A stretch of 64,000 nt of DNA from Gaoshiqia sediminis (GTDB taxonomy: Bacteria > Bacteroidota > Bacteroidia > Bacteroidales > Prolixibacteraceae). The stretch covers positions 124,001 through 188,000 of the forward strand of contig NZ_JAPAAF010000004.1 in the NCBI RefSeq assembly GCF_025907915.1. The letters are read 5' to 3'. The notes beneath the pieces are model-generated. The model worked only from the letters and a program-made list of their open reading frames with translations, made no database searches and was not told the DNA's origin. Below are positions 1-7,841 of this stretch, piece by piece (positions within the stretch are counted from its first letter, which is position 1; each line of letters starts with the position of its first letter). The position numbers were made by a program, and so were the translations under genes.

Positions 1-1386
1 TACGAATGACCAGGTGTTCCACTGCCGGGTTCGTTTGGAGATCTCGGTATCCCAAAGGTTATCGTGACTCCAGAGGATGGCCGTTTTCTTTTTCAGCAAT
101 TCCCGGGGCATTTCTGCTTTCGGGTCGTATTGGGTACGCAGTTCTTTTATCTGGTTGATGAATTGCTCGTATTCCAATCCACCGCGGGACGGGGTGACAC
201 CGTCAGGGCCGATAATGCCGTGGTGGTATTGCTCCGAACCGTAAAGCGGTTGGCGGAAGCGGTACGTGCAGGCAAACGATGAACCACCTGCCCATGCATT
301 CCACAGCCACATATTGACAGCGCCCGGCTCCGGAATCGGGTTAATGGGGGCCCAGTTTACCTGGCCGGGTTGTAGCTCCATTACACCGGTAACGCCGTTT
401 ATCGGGCGGTAAAAGTCGTTGGCAAAACTGATGTTGTTGTGGATGCCCAGCCGGAAACCGTTGTCGCCCACATTTTTCTCGCTGCTCACCGGATACATCG
501 TGTAGCAGCTGAAAGTGAACTCTTTTGGCCTGCGCGGATCAGATGAAGTGATCGAATGGATGTAGTTGGAGGTGATCCACTGGTCTTCCGAAATGTATTT
601 CTTTAAAATGCTGGCTTGAAAATCCAGAAACTGGGCTTGTTTGTCAGCCAGAAAGCGGTGGTAATCCAGCAAGCCGGTAGGACTTACCCCATATTGAATG
701 GCAGGATTGGGAATATTGATTTGTTCGAAATCCTGGTATAGCCAGCTCCAGAATTTGTTTCCCCAAGCGTGGTTTAATTCTTCAATCGATCCGTATTTCT
801 CTTTCAGCCATAGGCGAAATTTTGCCTGTGCATTCGGACTGTAATCTTCCAGCGAATTGGGCTCATTGTCCAATTGCCAGCCAATTACAGTAGGGTTGTT
901 TCCGTATCGTTTGGCTAATTCCACAACAATTTTCTCTGTATAATCCTGGAATAAATCGCTGGAAGTTGAATAATTGGCCCGCGAGCCATGGAACAACATT
1001 TTTCCGTCTTTGTCCATGCGGTAAATGTCCGGATGTTCGACCGACATCCAGATAGGAGGGCAGGGCGTGGGGGTACACATGACCACCTTCAGCCCTTTTT
1101 CTGCGGCTATTTTTACGGCTTTGTCCAGCCAGGCAAAATCATATTTTCCTTCTTCCGGTTCCATAAAAGCCCATGCAAATTCACCAAAATGGGTGAATTC
1201 GAATCCCATTTCAGCCATTTTCCCCAAATCGCGTTCCCATTGCGATTCGGGCCAGTGTTCAGGATAATAATAAGCTCCAACGGTTATGAGTTGTTCCTCC
1301 GGGAAATAAGAATGTGTCGCAGTTTGTGCCTTTAAACCAGCTGATGAAATCAGTAAAAGGAGAAAAAGTAAATTGATTAGTTTCAT
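1..1386 (-). CDS. GH42-family beta-galactosidase, partial (C-terminus cut by window edge)
   Basis: Predicted secreted beta-galactosidase of glycoside hydrolase family 42, which removes non-reducing-end beta-galactose. The frame is open from the ATG at 1384-1386 to base 1, giving the first 462 residues of a family usually 650-700 long. A signal peptide (about residues 1-21, ending SAGLKAQ) is followed by a TIM barrel that opens with VGAYYYPEHWPESQWERD. The acid/base motif WQLDNEP puts the catalytic Glu at about E175. The MELQPGQVNW motif puts the nucleophile at about E337. Both match the GH42 pattern, so the visible part looks intact. The rest lies to the left of the window. No partner gene is visible on that side; the nearest neighbour, 124 bases upstream, is unrelated. 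The reading of the domain is confident; the exact substrate is not known. Confidence 0.88.
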   Translation of the reverse strand, partial: MKLINLLFLLLLISSAGLKAQTATHSYFPEEQLITVGAYYYPEHWPESQWERDLGKMAEMGFEFTHFGEFAWAFMEPEEGKYDFAWLDKAVKIAAEKGLKVVMCTPTPCPPIWMSVEHPDIYRMDKDGKMLFHGSRANYSTSSDLFQDYTEKIVVELAKRYGNNPTVIGWQLDNEPNSLEDYSPNAQAKFRLWLKEKYGSIEELNHAWGNKFWSWLYQDFEQINIPNPAIQYGVSPTGLLDYHRFLADKQAQFLDFQASILKKYISEDQWITSNYIHSITSSDPRRPKEFTFSCYTMYPVSSEKNVGDNGFRLGIHNNISFANDFYRPINGVTGVMELQPGQVNWAPINPIPEPGAVNMWLWNAWAGGSSFACTYRFRQPLYGSEQYHHGIIGPDGVTPSRGGLEYEQFINQIKELRTQYDPKAEMPRELLKKKTAILWSHDNLWDTEISKRTRQWNTWSFV

Positions 1387-1509
1387 AGTTAGTAGTTTAA
1401 TTGGTGAACAAATTTTCCGGCCAAATCACTTGAGTAAAATGGGCCATCAGGACAAATATACTTTGTGAAATTGACAATGTGAATAGGCTGAGCGAAGAAG
1501 TCTCTGCAA

Positions 1510-2094
1510 TCACAGATAGCGGGCTGTATTTTTTTTATAGGTAAGGTATTCTTCGCCAAACTCGGTGGCCATAAACTTTTCCTCATTCAGAATGATCAGG
1601 TGGTGGATTGTCAGGTTGAAAATTAGTAATAATGCCACCAGAATACTTGGGACGAGCAAAAAACAGGCAGGAAAGAAGAAAAAAAAGCTGGTGTACATCG
1701 GGTTTCGGCTGATGCGGAAGACGCCTTCGGTGTGCAGAATGTGTGGTGATGTTGGCAAACCAACCCGGGTAAAAATGCTCAGGCTGTAGTAGGCCGGAAC
1801 CAGCAGGAGGTTTCCGCCAAACATGAAAATGAGCGCCATGAGTTTTTGCACTTCGGGTATATTGTCCTGGATAAGCCAGGGAAACAATTCGAAAAAACGG
1901 GAATGGGCGCAAGCGGCCAGCAGAAGGCCAAAGGCCAGCCCGGTGATGCTTTTGGACAGGTAAAATAAGACCGGCGAAATGGTCGGCTTTCCCAAGATGC
2001 CTTGTCCGTTGCGTAACAGCTGATAGCCCAGCAGGGCATTTGCCAAAACTGGTAATACGCTGAAAATGATTAAGCCGAGTTGGAGCAGGCCCAT
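1510..2094 (-). CDS. Isoprenylcysteine carboxyl methyltransferase (ICMT/PEMT)-family membrane protein, CzcN-like
   Basis: 194-residue integral membrane protein with about five hydrophobic segments. The C-terminal part carries the ICMT/phospholipid-methyltransferase signature: GVFRISRNPMYTSFF followed by a hydrophobic stretch and NEEKFMATEFGEEYLTYKK. These are the SAM-binding and catalytic elements of the family. Its ATG overlaps the stop codon of the upstream metal permease by one base (TAATG), so the two are probably translationally coupled. Family members next to metal-resistance genes, such as CzcN of Cupriavidus czc clusters, have no firmly known substrate. I infer a role in metal tolerance from the coupling and do not assign a methylation target. 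Confidence 0.75.
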   Translation of the reverse strand: MGLLQLGLIIFSVLPVLANALLGYQLLRNGQGILGKPTISPVLFYLSKSITGLAFGLLLAACAHSRFFELFPWLIQDNIPEVQKLMALIFMFGGNLLLVPAYYSLSIFTRVGLPTSPHILHTEGVFRISRNPMYTSFFFFFPACFLLVPSILVALLLIFNLTIHHLIILNEEKFMATEFGEEYLTYKKNTARYL

Positions 2095-3446
2095 TACATT
2101 TCTCCTTTGTATTGATACCCGATTTCGGTAATTATTTTTTCGATTTCATCCAGGTTAATTTTGTTGCCGGCAATTTTTACCGCCGCAGTATTTTTATCGG
2201 CAATTACTTCTTCAATACCGTCCAGCTTTAGCAGGTTGCTGTTTACACTGGCTTCGCAGTGGGAGCAGGTCATCCCTTCCACTTTCAAGGTTTTAAATTC
2301 CATACTCTTGGTTGATTTACGTGACTTCTCGTAACGTTCGTAAAAATAGCCAAAAATTAACGAGCCAACCAGCAATATTGATGAACCAACTTGCAGCCAT
2401 TTGGGGAGCATTTCGTGTTCACCATCGCCGTGGATGTGGGCAATCTGGCTCATGATCAGGTCGGTTGGGATCAGCCAGTTGGTAAGCATTCCAAAAATTA
2501 CTGCCCCGCCGGTAATGGTTCCCAGGTAAACCAACAGGGATCTTTTGCCCATTGTATTTCCGATAACCGTTATGGTGGCTACGTTGGTTGCCGGGCCTGC
2601 CATCAGGAAAACAAGTGCAGCACCAGGCGAAACACCTTTCATTAACAGTACGGCTGCAATGGGAATCGAGCCCGTGGCACAAATGTAAATAGGCACTGAC
2701 GCAGCCAGGATAATCAGGATTTCCAGAATTCCCCATCCCTGGAAAGAGCTGAAAAAGTCGTCGGGCAATATAACCGAAATTAATGCGGCAATGAGGAAGC
2801 CAATAATTAGCCATTTGGCTATATCTTGCAAAAGTTCAATAAAAGCATAGTGGGAAGCTCGTACAAAAGCATTGCCCTTCGGTTTTTCTGTATGACAGTC
2901 GCATGAGTCATCGTCGCAGGTTGGTGCTTTTTTGTCACTCGTTTTTGATGAAATAAGAACACTTTGTTCGCTTTTTTCAGTAGCAGTGGCCATTGATAAA
3001 CCGGCAAATGCGGGCTTTGCTATTGGCTTTTCTTTTACCAGCCAGTTGGTTAAGATACCGCCTGCAATTCCGGTCACAAAGGCAACAATTGGCCGAAGAA
3101 TGGCAAAGGGCCAGCCCAGCATGGAGTAGGTGGCAAATATAGAATCGACCCCGGTTTGCGGAGTGGAAATCAAAAACGAGTTGGTTGCGCCCCGCGAAGC
3201 CCCATTCTTGAAAAAGGAAATTCCGGTTGGAATGACCCCACATGAGCACAAAGGCATTGGTATTCCCAGTAACGATGCATTTACAGCTGATTTGGTTGTC
3301 GGTTTGCCCATGTATTTCTGAACCCTATCCTGCGGAAAAAATACCCTCAGCAAACCAGCAAAAACCAAGCCCAGCAACAGCCACGGAGCCATCTCGTTGA
3401 ACAGATAGACCAGCTCGGAAATATAATTTGAAATAAACGTTTTCAT
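2094..3446 (-). CDS. SO_0444-type Cu/Zn efflux permease with C-terminal HMA domain
   Basis: 450-residue membrane permease of the DUF318 (YraQ-like) type, here resembling the family named SO_0444 Cu/Zn efflux transporter. Two blocks of membrane helices are visible. The first contains the conserved GIPMPLCSCGVIPTGISF and STPQTGVDS segments; the second contains SVPIYICATGSIPIAAVLLMKG and FLMAGPATNVAT. They are separated by a hydrophilic loop with the Cys/His-rich segment CDDDSCDCH. The C-terminus is a heavy-metal-associated domain with GMTCSHC (ligand candidates C394 and C397), which would deliver or sense metal in the cytoplasm. I chose the ATG at 3446 because AAAGGA lies just upstream; an in-frame ATG at 3515 would add 23 residues. 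It is followed by the overlapping ICMT-like gene. Confidence 0.83.
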   Translation of the reverse strand: MKTFISNYISELVYLFNEMAPWLLLGLVFAGLLRVFFPQDRVQKYMGKPTTKSAVNASLLGIPMPLCSCGVIPTGISFFKNGASRGATNSFLISTPQTGVDSIFATYSMLGWPFAILRPIVAFVTGIAGGILTNWLVKEKPIAKPAFAGLSMATATEKSEQSVLISSKTSDKKAPTCDDDSCDCHTEKPKGNAFVRASHYAFIELLQDIAKWLIIGFLIAALISVILPDDFFSSFQGWGILEILIILAASVPIYICATGSIPIAAVLLMKGVSPGAALVFLMAGPATNVATITVIGNTMGKRSLLVYLGTITGGAVIFGMLTNWLIPTDLIMSQIAHIHGDGEHEMLPKWLQVGSSILLVGSLIFGYFYERYEKSRKSTKSMEFKTLKVEGMTCSHCEASVNSNLLKLDGIEEVIADKNTAAVKIAGNKINLDEIEKIITEIGYQYKGEM

Positions 3447-3584
3447 CCACGATCCTTTTCTATATAAAATTCCCGAACGGCAAAAATTGTTCAGGAAGAA
3501 CAGCCAAATATACATGATTTGGGTGGAAAACGGGAATTTACGTGTTCAGTGAAAGATGGAGGTTCCGTGGCAAGCCGCCATTGC

Positions 3585-3863
3585 TTCGCCATCAAAAAGT
3601 GAAGGTTTGGCTGGCCGCCATTGTCTGTCCGTCATCATTTAATGAAGGGCTGCCCAACGAAAAAGACAGGCTTTATTATTTAATGACAGGCCTCCCTGCA
3701 AAAAAGGAGCGTTTCATCATTTAATGAAAGCTCGTCCAACTGAAAAAAGGGGATTTCATCATTTAATGAAAGGCCGTCGAACTGAAAAAAGGAGGCTTGA
3801 TCATTTAATGAAAGCTTCCCCGGCAAAAAAGAAGCCCGTCATCATTTAATAACGGGCAAAAAA
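3585..3863 (-). repeat. Tandem array of six (plus one degenerate) terminator-like hairpin units, period 41-43 bp
   Basis: Six copies of a core reading CATTTAATGA, or close to it, on the plus strand begin at 3636, 3677, 3718, 3760, 3802 and 3843. A degenerate seventh copy lies near 3593. Read on the minus strand, most units form a stem-loop around TTTCATTAAATGATGAAA or a variant, and most are followed by a run of five or six T. The outer arms differ between units but still pair: GCCCGT/ACGGGC in the last, GGAAGCTT/AAGCCTCC in the fifth (one G-U), GAGC/GCTC in the third. The array sits just after the nfeD stop and before the permease start, both on the minus strand. It therefore looks like a stack of intrinsic terminators or a small hairpin repeat family. 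The pattern is read directly; the role is inference. Confidence 0.7.
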
Positions 3864-3921
3864 GTGGTGGCAGGAGCCAAAGTCTTCAATATAAAACGGG
3901 GCGAATTCAGTGGCTGTTGAC

Positions 3922-5328
3922 TTAAACTTTTTCGACATACAACTGGGCAGCTTCGTCTTTGACCACGACGACGCTTTCTCCTTTGTCAATCATGCCCATG
4001 TTGGCTACGGCATCGTAAATTTTGCCTTCGATCATCACTTTTCCGGAAGGGCGGAGAACCGTGTAGGCAGTGCCCGTTTTCCCGGTAAGTCTTTTGATAT
4101 TGGTATCTACGCCTACAAAACCCTTTTCTTTCTCCTGAACTGCGTGCAGCGATAGATTCCGGAAGACGCCGGTATCCGCCGAAAACAGCTTTTTGCTGAG
4201 TGCGAGACTCAGCATAAATCCGGCAAACAAACCAACAAGAACGGTGGACAAGGCTGTGGTGATTTTGGCCGGATCCACACCCTCGAAATTGAAATTGATA
4301 TTGTCCAGCAAACTCAATACCAGTCCTGTAAAGGTGAACAGGATACCCAGAATGCCCGCCACACCAAACCCCGGCAGCACAAACAGCTCAACAGCAATTA
4401 AGATCAACCCGACAATGAACAGCAGTATTTCCCAGTGGGCTGCCAGTCCTTCGAGGTAGAGCGGGGCAAAATAGGCCACTGCAGCAATTAGGGCAACTGC
4501 CAACGGGAACCCAATGCCCGGCGTTTGCAGCTCGAAATATAGGCCGCCCAAAATGGCCATGATCAGGATTCCGGAAACAATCGGGTTGACCAAAAAACCA
4601 ATGATTTTTTCCAGTGTTGTTGGTTTGTATTCCACCAGTTCGTAATTTTCGAACCCTGCTTTTTTCAATACTTCCGGTACATTTTCGGCAATTCCTTCGC
4701 AAAAACCATATTTCACGGCTTCCGAAGGGGTGAAAGTGAGCACTTTGCCGGTGTCAATTATCCCCGGAATATAAACACTTTCATCTACCATGGCTTCAGC
4801 AATTTTTGGATCGCGAAACCAATGAAAAGTAGTGTCCTGTCCGCTGATGATGGTATCACCGCCATGCGATTCGGCTGTTGCCCGCATGATGGAGCGCATG
4901 TACGACTGGTATTTATCGGGCATTTGCTGTCCGGTTTGGTTAACCACGGTGGCGGCGCCGATAGAAGCCCCCGGACGCATGAAAATGCTGTCGCAGGCAA
5001 TGGAAATGAGAGCTCCGGCACTGGCGGCATTGTTGTCGATAAACACATATACCGGAATGGGGCTGTTGAGGATTTTGGTGCGAATGGAATCGGCATCCAA
5101 CACCGTGCCCCCGTAAGTGTTCATGTGGATGAGGATCAGGTCGGCGTTCAGGCTGTCGGCTTCGGCAAAAGCCTGTTTGGTTTGCCTCCATGTGCCCGGC
5201 ATAATGTTCTCCATGATGTTGAACTTATACACGAGGTCTTTCTTTTCCGGTGTGCTTTGATCTTGGGCAAACCCGGATGTGAGAACAGAGAGTACGATAA
5301 TGAGAGCCAACAGAAAACCTGATTTCAT
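3922..5328 (-). CDS. NfeD-family membrane-bound serine protease (ClpP class)
   Basis: 468-residue long-form NfeD protein. A signal peptide (residues 1-22) precedes a ClpP-like serine protease domain. Candidate catalytic residues are S103 in NNAASAGALIS and K139 in MPDKYQSYMR, by comparison with the Ser/Lys dyad known for this family. Four or so membrane helices follow (from about residue 225 to 370). A C-terminal OB-fold NfeD domain (LTGKTGTAYTVLRPSGKV to VVVVKDE) completes the chain. Such proteins are thought to act with stomatin/SPFH partners in membrane quality control; no stomatin gene is adjacent here. I chose the ATG at 5328 because the signal peptide begins there; an upstream in-frame start at 5358 would add ten polar residues. 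The gene lies between a perfect inverted repeat upstream and the hairpin array downstream. Confidence 0.87.
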   Translation of the reverse strand: MKSGFLLALIIVLSVLTSGFAQDQSTPEKKDLVYKFNIMENIMPGTWRQTKQAFAEADSLNADLILIHMNTYGGTVLDADSIRTKILNSPIPVYVFIDNNAASAGALISIACDSIFMRPGASIGAATVVNQTGQQMPDKYQSYMRSIMRATAESHGGDTIISGQDTTFHWFRDPKIAEAMVDESVYIPGIIDTGKVLTFTPSEAVKYGFCEGIAENVPEVLKKAGFENYELVEYKPTTLEKIIGFLVNPIVSGILIMAILGGLYFELQTPGIGFPLAVALIAAVAYFAPLYLEGLAAHWEILLFIVGLILIAVELFVLPGFGVAGILGILFTFTGLVLSLLDNINFNFEGVDPAKITTALSTVLVGLFAGFMLSLALSKKLFSADTGVFRNLSLHAVQEKEKGFVGVDTNIKRLTGKTGTAYTVLRPSGKVMIEGKIYDAVANMGMIDKGESVVVVKDEAAQLYVEKV

Positions 5329-5386
5329 AGTATTTTTTATTTGAGGATTGTAGATCAAAGTTAAAGAATTTTGGCTTCCGATGGCA

Positions 5387-5427
5387 TTTTATTCACCAGG
5401 TGGCTCGAAGTCACCTGGTGAATAAAA
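5387..5427 (-). terminator. Perfect 16-bp inverted repeat, probable intrinsic terminator
   Basis: The arms TTTTATTCACCAGGTG (5387-5402) and CACCTGGTGAATAAAA (5412-5427) are exact reverse complements around a 9-base loop. The repeat lies directly after the aldo/keto reductase stop and before nfeD. The A/T ends of the stem supply the U-tract in either direction. Confidence 0.75.
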
Positions 5428-5437
5428 CTTGGTTCGG

Positions 5438-6427
5438 TTATCCTTTCAGGATTTTCTCAATTAGATCAAGTTCTTCGTTGGTGAATGCCAGCTTGTTGAT
5501 CACGGCAACATTGTCCTCGAGTTGTTTCACCGAACTGGCCCCAATCAGGACCGAGGTCACCCGTTTGTCTTTCAGCAGCCAGGCAAGTGCCATTTGCGCC
5601 AGGCTTTGTCCGCGTTGCAGGGCAATTTGGTTAAGTTTTTTCACCTTGTCAATAGCCGGTGCTACTTGGTGGGGCTTCAGAAACCCCCATGATTTGGAGG
5701 CGCGTGAGCCTTCGGGAATGCCATTCAGGTACTTGTCGGTGAGCAGCCCCTGGGCAAGGGGAGAGAAGGGGATGCAGCCAATGCCTTCCTCTTCGAGTAC
5801 ATCCAGCAGGCCGTCTTCCACCCAGCGTTCGAACATGCTGTATTTTGGTTGGTGTATCAGGCAGGGCGTTCCGAGTTGGCGAAGGATCCGGGCAGCTTCT
5901 TTGGCCATTTCAGCCGGATAGTTCGATATGCCTGCATAAAGAGCTTTCCCCTGGCGTACAGCCTGGTCGAGGGCCATCATGGTTTCTTCCAGCGGGGTGT
6001 CGGGATCGGGGCGGTGTGAATAAAAAATATCAACGTACTCCAGTTTCATCCGTTTCAGGCTTTGGTTGAGGCTGGCCAGTAAATATTTGCGGCTTCCCCA
6101 TTCGCCGTATGGACCTGGCCACATCAGGTAACCTGCTTTGGTTGAAATAATCAGTTCGTCGCGATAAGACGAAAAGTCTTGTTTCATGATTTTCCCGAAA
6201 TTTTCTTCGGCCGATCCTGGTGGCGGACCGTAGTTGTTTGCCAGATCGAAATGGGTGATGCCCAGATCAAAGGCCCGATGTAGCATGGATCGTCCGTTTT
6301 CAAAAACATCCACGCCACCGAAGTTGTGCCACAAGCCGAGCGAAATGGCTGGCAATTTCAGGCCCGAGCGGCCGCATCGGTTGTAAGGCATGGAGTCGTA
6401 GCGGTTTAGGTTGGCTGTGTAACTCAT
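5438..6427 (-). CDS. Aldo/keto reductase, YghZ/L-glyceraldehyde-3-phosphate reductase type
   Basis: 329-residue NADPH-dependent aldo/keto reductase of the AKR14/Kv-beta-like group. All four members of the catalytic tetrad are visible: Asp and Tyr in FDLANNYG, Lys in ISTKAGY and His in FYSHRPD. The PPPGSAEENFG and LMWPGPYGEWGSRKYL segments are typical of YghZ-like enzymes, which reduce methylglyoxal and glyceraldehyde-3-phosphate. It is a single-gene unit ended by the inverted repeat at 5387-5427 and is divergent from the next gene. The physiological aldehyde is not shown by the sequence. Confidence 0.88.
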   Translation of the reverse strand: MSYTANLNRYDSMPYNRCGRSGLKLPAISLGLWHNFGGVDVFENGRSMLHRAFDLGITHFDLANNYGPPPGSAEENFGKIMKQDFSSYRDELIISTKAGYLMWPGPYGEWGSRKYLLASLNQSLKRMKLEYVDIFYSHRPDPDTPLEETMMALDQAVRQGKALYAGISNYPAEMAKEAARILRQLGTPCLIHQPKYSMFERWVEDGLLDVLEEEGIGCIPFSPLAQGLLTDKYLNGIPEGSRASKSWGFLKPHQVAPAIDKVKKLNQIALQRGQSLAQMALAWLLKDKRVTSVLIGASSVKQLEDNVAVINKLAFTNEELDLIEKILKG

Positions 6428-6581
6428 AATTCTACTGTATTTTTAAAGTATAAGGTTAACAAAGATAGTTGTTAGGTCTGATAATTGAAATGATAGCATG
6501 GTTGGAGTATTCCCATACATTGGCTCATGTGCAACCAGAATGTATTTTCTTTGTTTTAAATTGAGGAAAAATATTTGCGGC

Positions 6582-7508
6582 ATGAGTAATCATAATAAAA
6601 ATCAGAAGCCGGCTCCTATTTATGTGGTTTCAGGGGGGAAGGGATTGGCAGGTAATAATATGGTCCAATCCACACTGATTCAGTATCCGCAAAATAATGT
6701 ACCAGTGATTATAGTGCCCAATGTGATGGATGAGGAAAAGCTGGAAAATGTTATTTTGCAGGCCAAACAAGATGGCGGACTGGTGACCCACACGATGGTG
6801 GACCGACATTTGCGGACACGCCTGGTTGAGCTGGCCCGTGAGCATGGGGTTCATCAAATTGATTTTATGGGTGAGCTGGGAGATTACCTGGATAAGGCAC
6901 TGGGAATTCCTTCACTTCAATCGCCTGGCTTGTATCGGGAGATTAACCAACAGTATTTCGACCGGATTGATGCCATGGAATTTACCCTGAACCATGACGA
7001 TGGACTCAGTCCGCAGCGCTTGAGTGAAGCTGAAATTGTACTTTGCGGCGTATCCCGTTCCGGGAAGACCCCATTGAGCGTTTACCTTGCCCTGTATGGA
7101 TGGAAAGTGGCCAACGTACCGCTGGTTGCGGGAATTGATCCTCCTCACGAGTTGTTCAGTATCGATCCCGACAGGGTATTTGGCTTGCAGATTGGTGTTT
7201 CACAACTAATTGCCCACCGAATGAAGCGGTTACGGAGTTTCAATAATTTGGGAAATACCAACTATGTAGATGAAAAGTTGATATTGGAAGAAATTCGTCA
7301 TGCAAACCTGGTTTTTTCGCGTGGCAGGTTTACTGTGATCAATGTAAATAATAAGCCGGTTGAATCCTCTGCCAATGAAATTCTCAATATTTTAACCTCG
7401 CGCTATCATTACGGGGGAAGAAAAATTCAATCTCCTTATCAGGACCCCGGTGAACCAAATGGGCCGGACGAATTATTTGAAGGGTTTGAAGATGATGGGG
7501 TTGATTAA
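6582..7508 (+). CDS. Pyruvate phosphate dikinase / PEP synthase regulatory protein (PPSR, DUF299)
   Basis: 308-residue bifunctional kinase/pyrophosphorylase of the DUF299 family, which switches PPDK or PEP synthase by ADP-dependent phosphorylation and Pi-dependent dephosphorylation of a threonine. The nucleotide-binding P-loop GVSRSGKT spans about residues 156-163, and the following KTPLSVYLALYGWKVANVPLV is characteristic. The start at 6582 is chosen because family homology begins at IYVVSGGKGLAG; an in-frame ATG at 6498 would add 28 unrelated residues. The target dikinase gene is not in this window. The gene points to control of the pyruvate/PEP branch point. Confidence 0.88.
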   Translation: MSNHNKNQKPAPIYVVSGGKGLAGNNMVQSTLIQYPQNNVPVIIVPNVMDEEKLENVILQAKQDGGLVTHTMVDRHLRTRLVELAREHGVHQIDFMGELGDYLDKALGIPSLQSPGLYREINQQYFDRIDAMEFTLNHDDGLSPQRLSEAEIVLCGVSRSGKTPLSVYLALYGWKVANVPLVAGIDPPHELFSIDPDRVFGLQIGVSQLIAHRMKRLRSFNNLGNTNYVDEKLILEEIRHANLVFSRGRFTVINVNNKPVESSANEILNILTSRYHYGGRKIQSPYQDPGEPNGPDELFEGFEDDGVD

Positions 7509-7841
7509 TCCTGGACTCAATGGAGGTCTGTTATTTTTCCTTAAATCTTTCAATGCAATTTGTTGATTATGAGCCGTAACTATTTCTTTGAGTCATCTCG
7601 GTCGTGTTTTTTTCAACTGTGCAAATTCTGACAGAAGCTTTACAACATGTTTTTGGTTCGGGTAAGGCTGTCGATTAGCTTTCTGCAAACTGGGCAAAAT
7701 AATTTTAATTTTTAATTTTGTTTTTCTGAAATTTCCGGTGAATTCAATACGAGAAGGCATCTCATGGTGCCTGTTTAAAATCGGAGTTATTCAGATTTTT
7801 AAATAAATAATTTAAACCAACTATTCTTAATTTACTTCATT
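7509..7841 (+). other. Intergenic region upstream of the sugar-transport operon
   Basis: This 333-base AT-rich stretch contains no supportable gene. An exact TAnnTTTG -7 match (TAATTTTG, 7713-7720) lies about 120 bases before the transporter start, but no TTG sits at the expected distance upstream. A short hairpin AGGCA/TGCCT lies at 7756-7773. A promoter for the transporter/kinase pair is likely here but is not pinned down. Confidence 0.4.

Noticed and set aside
1389-1586. 65-codon minus-strand frame overlapping the end of the ICMT gene
   Set aside because: It overlaps the C-terminus of the real gene in another frame and shows no domain or signal.
3542-3724. 60-codon plus-strand frame across the hairpin array
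   Set aside because: The repeat period of 41 bases in several steps shifts frame, so the repeats are not kept as a peptide; there is no start signal.
3585-3863. Possible CRISPR array
   Set aside because: The parts between repeat cores are not unique spacers but A-runs and complementary arms, the period is only 41-43 bp with drift, and no cas gene is present.
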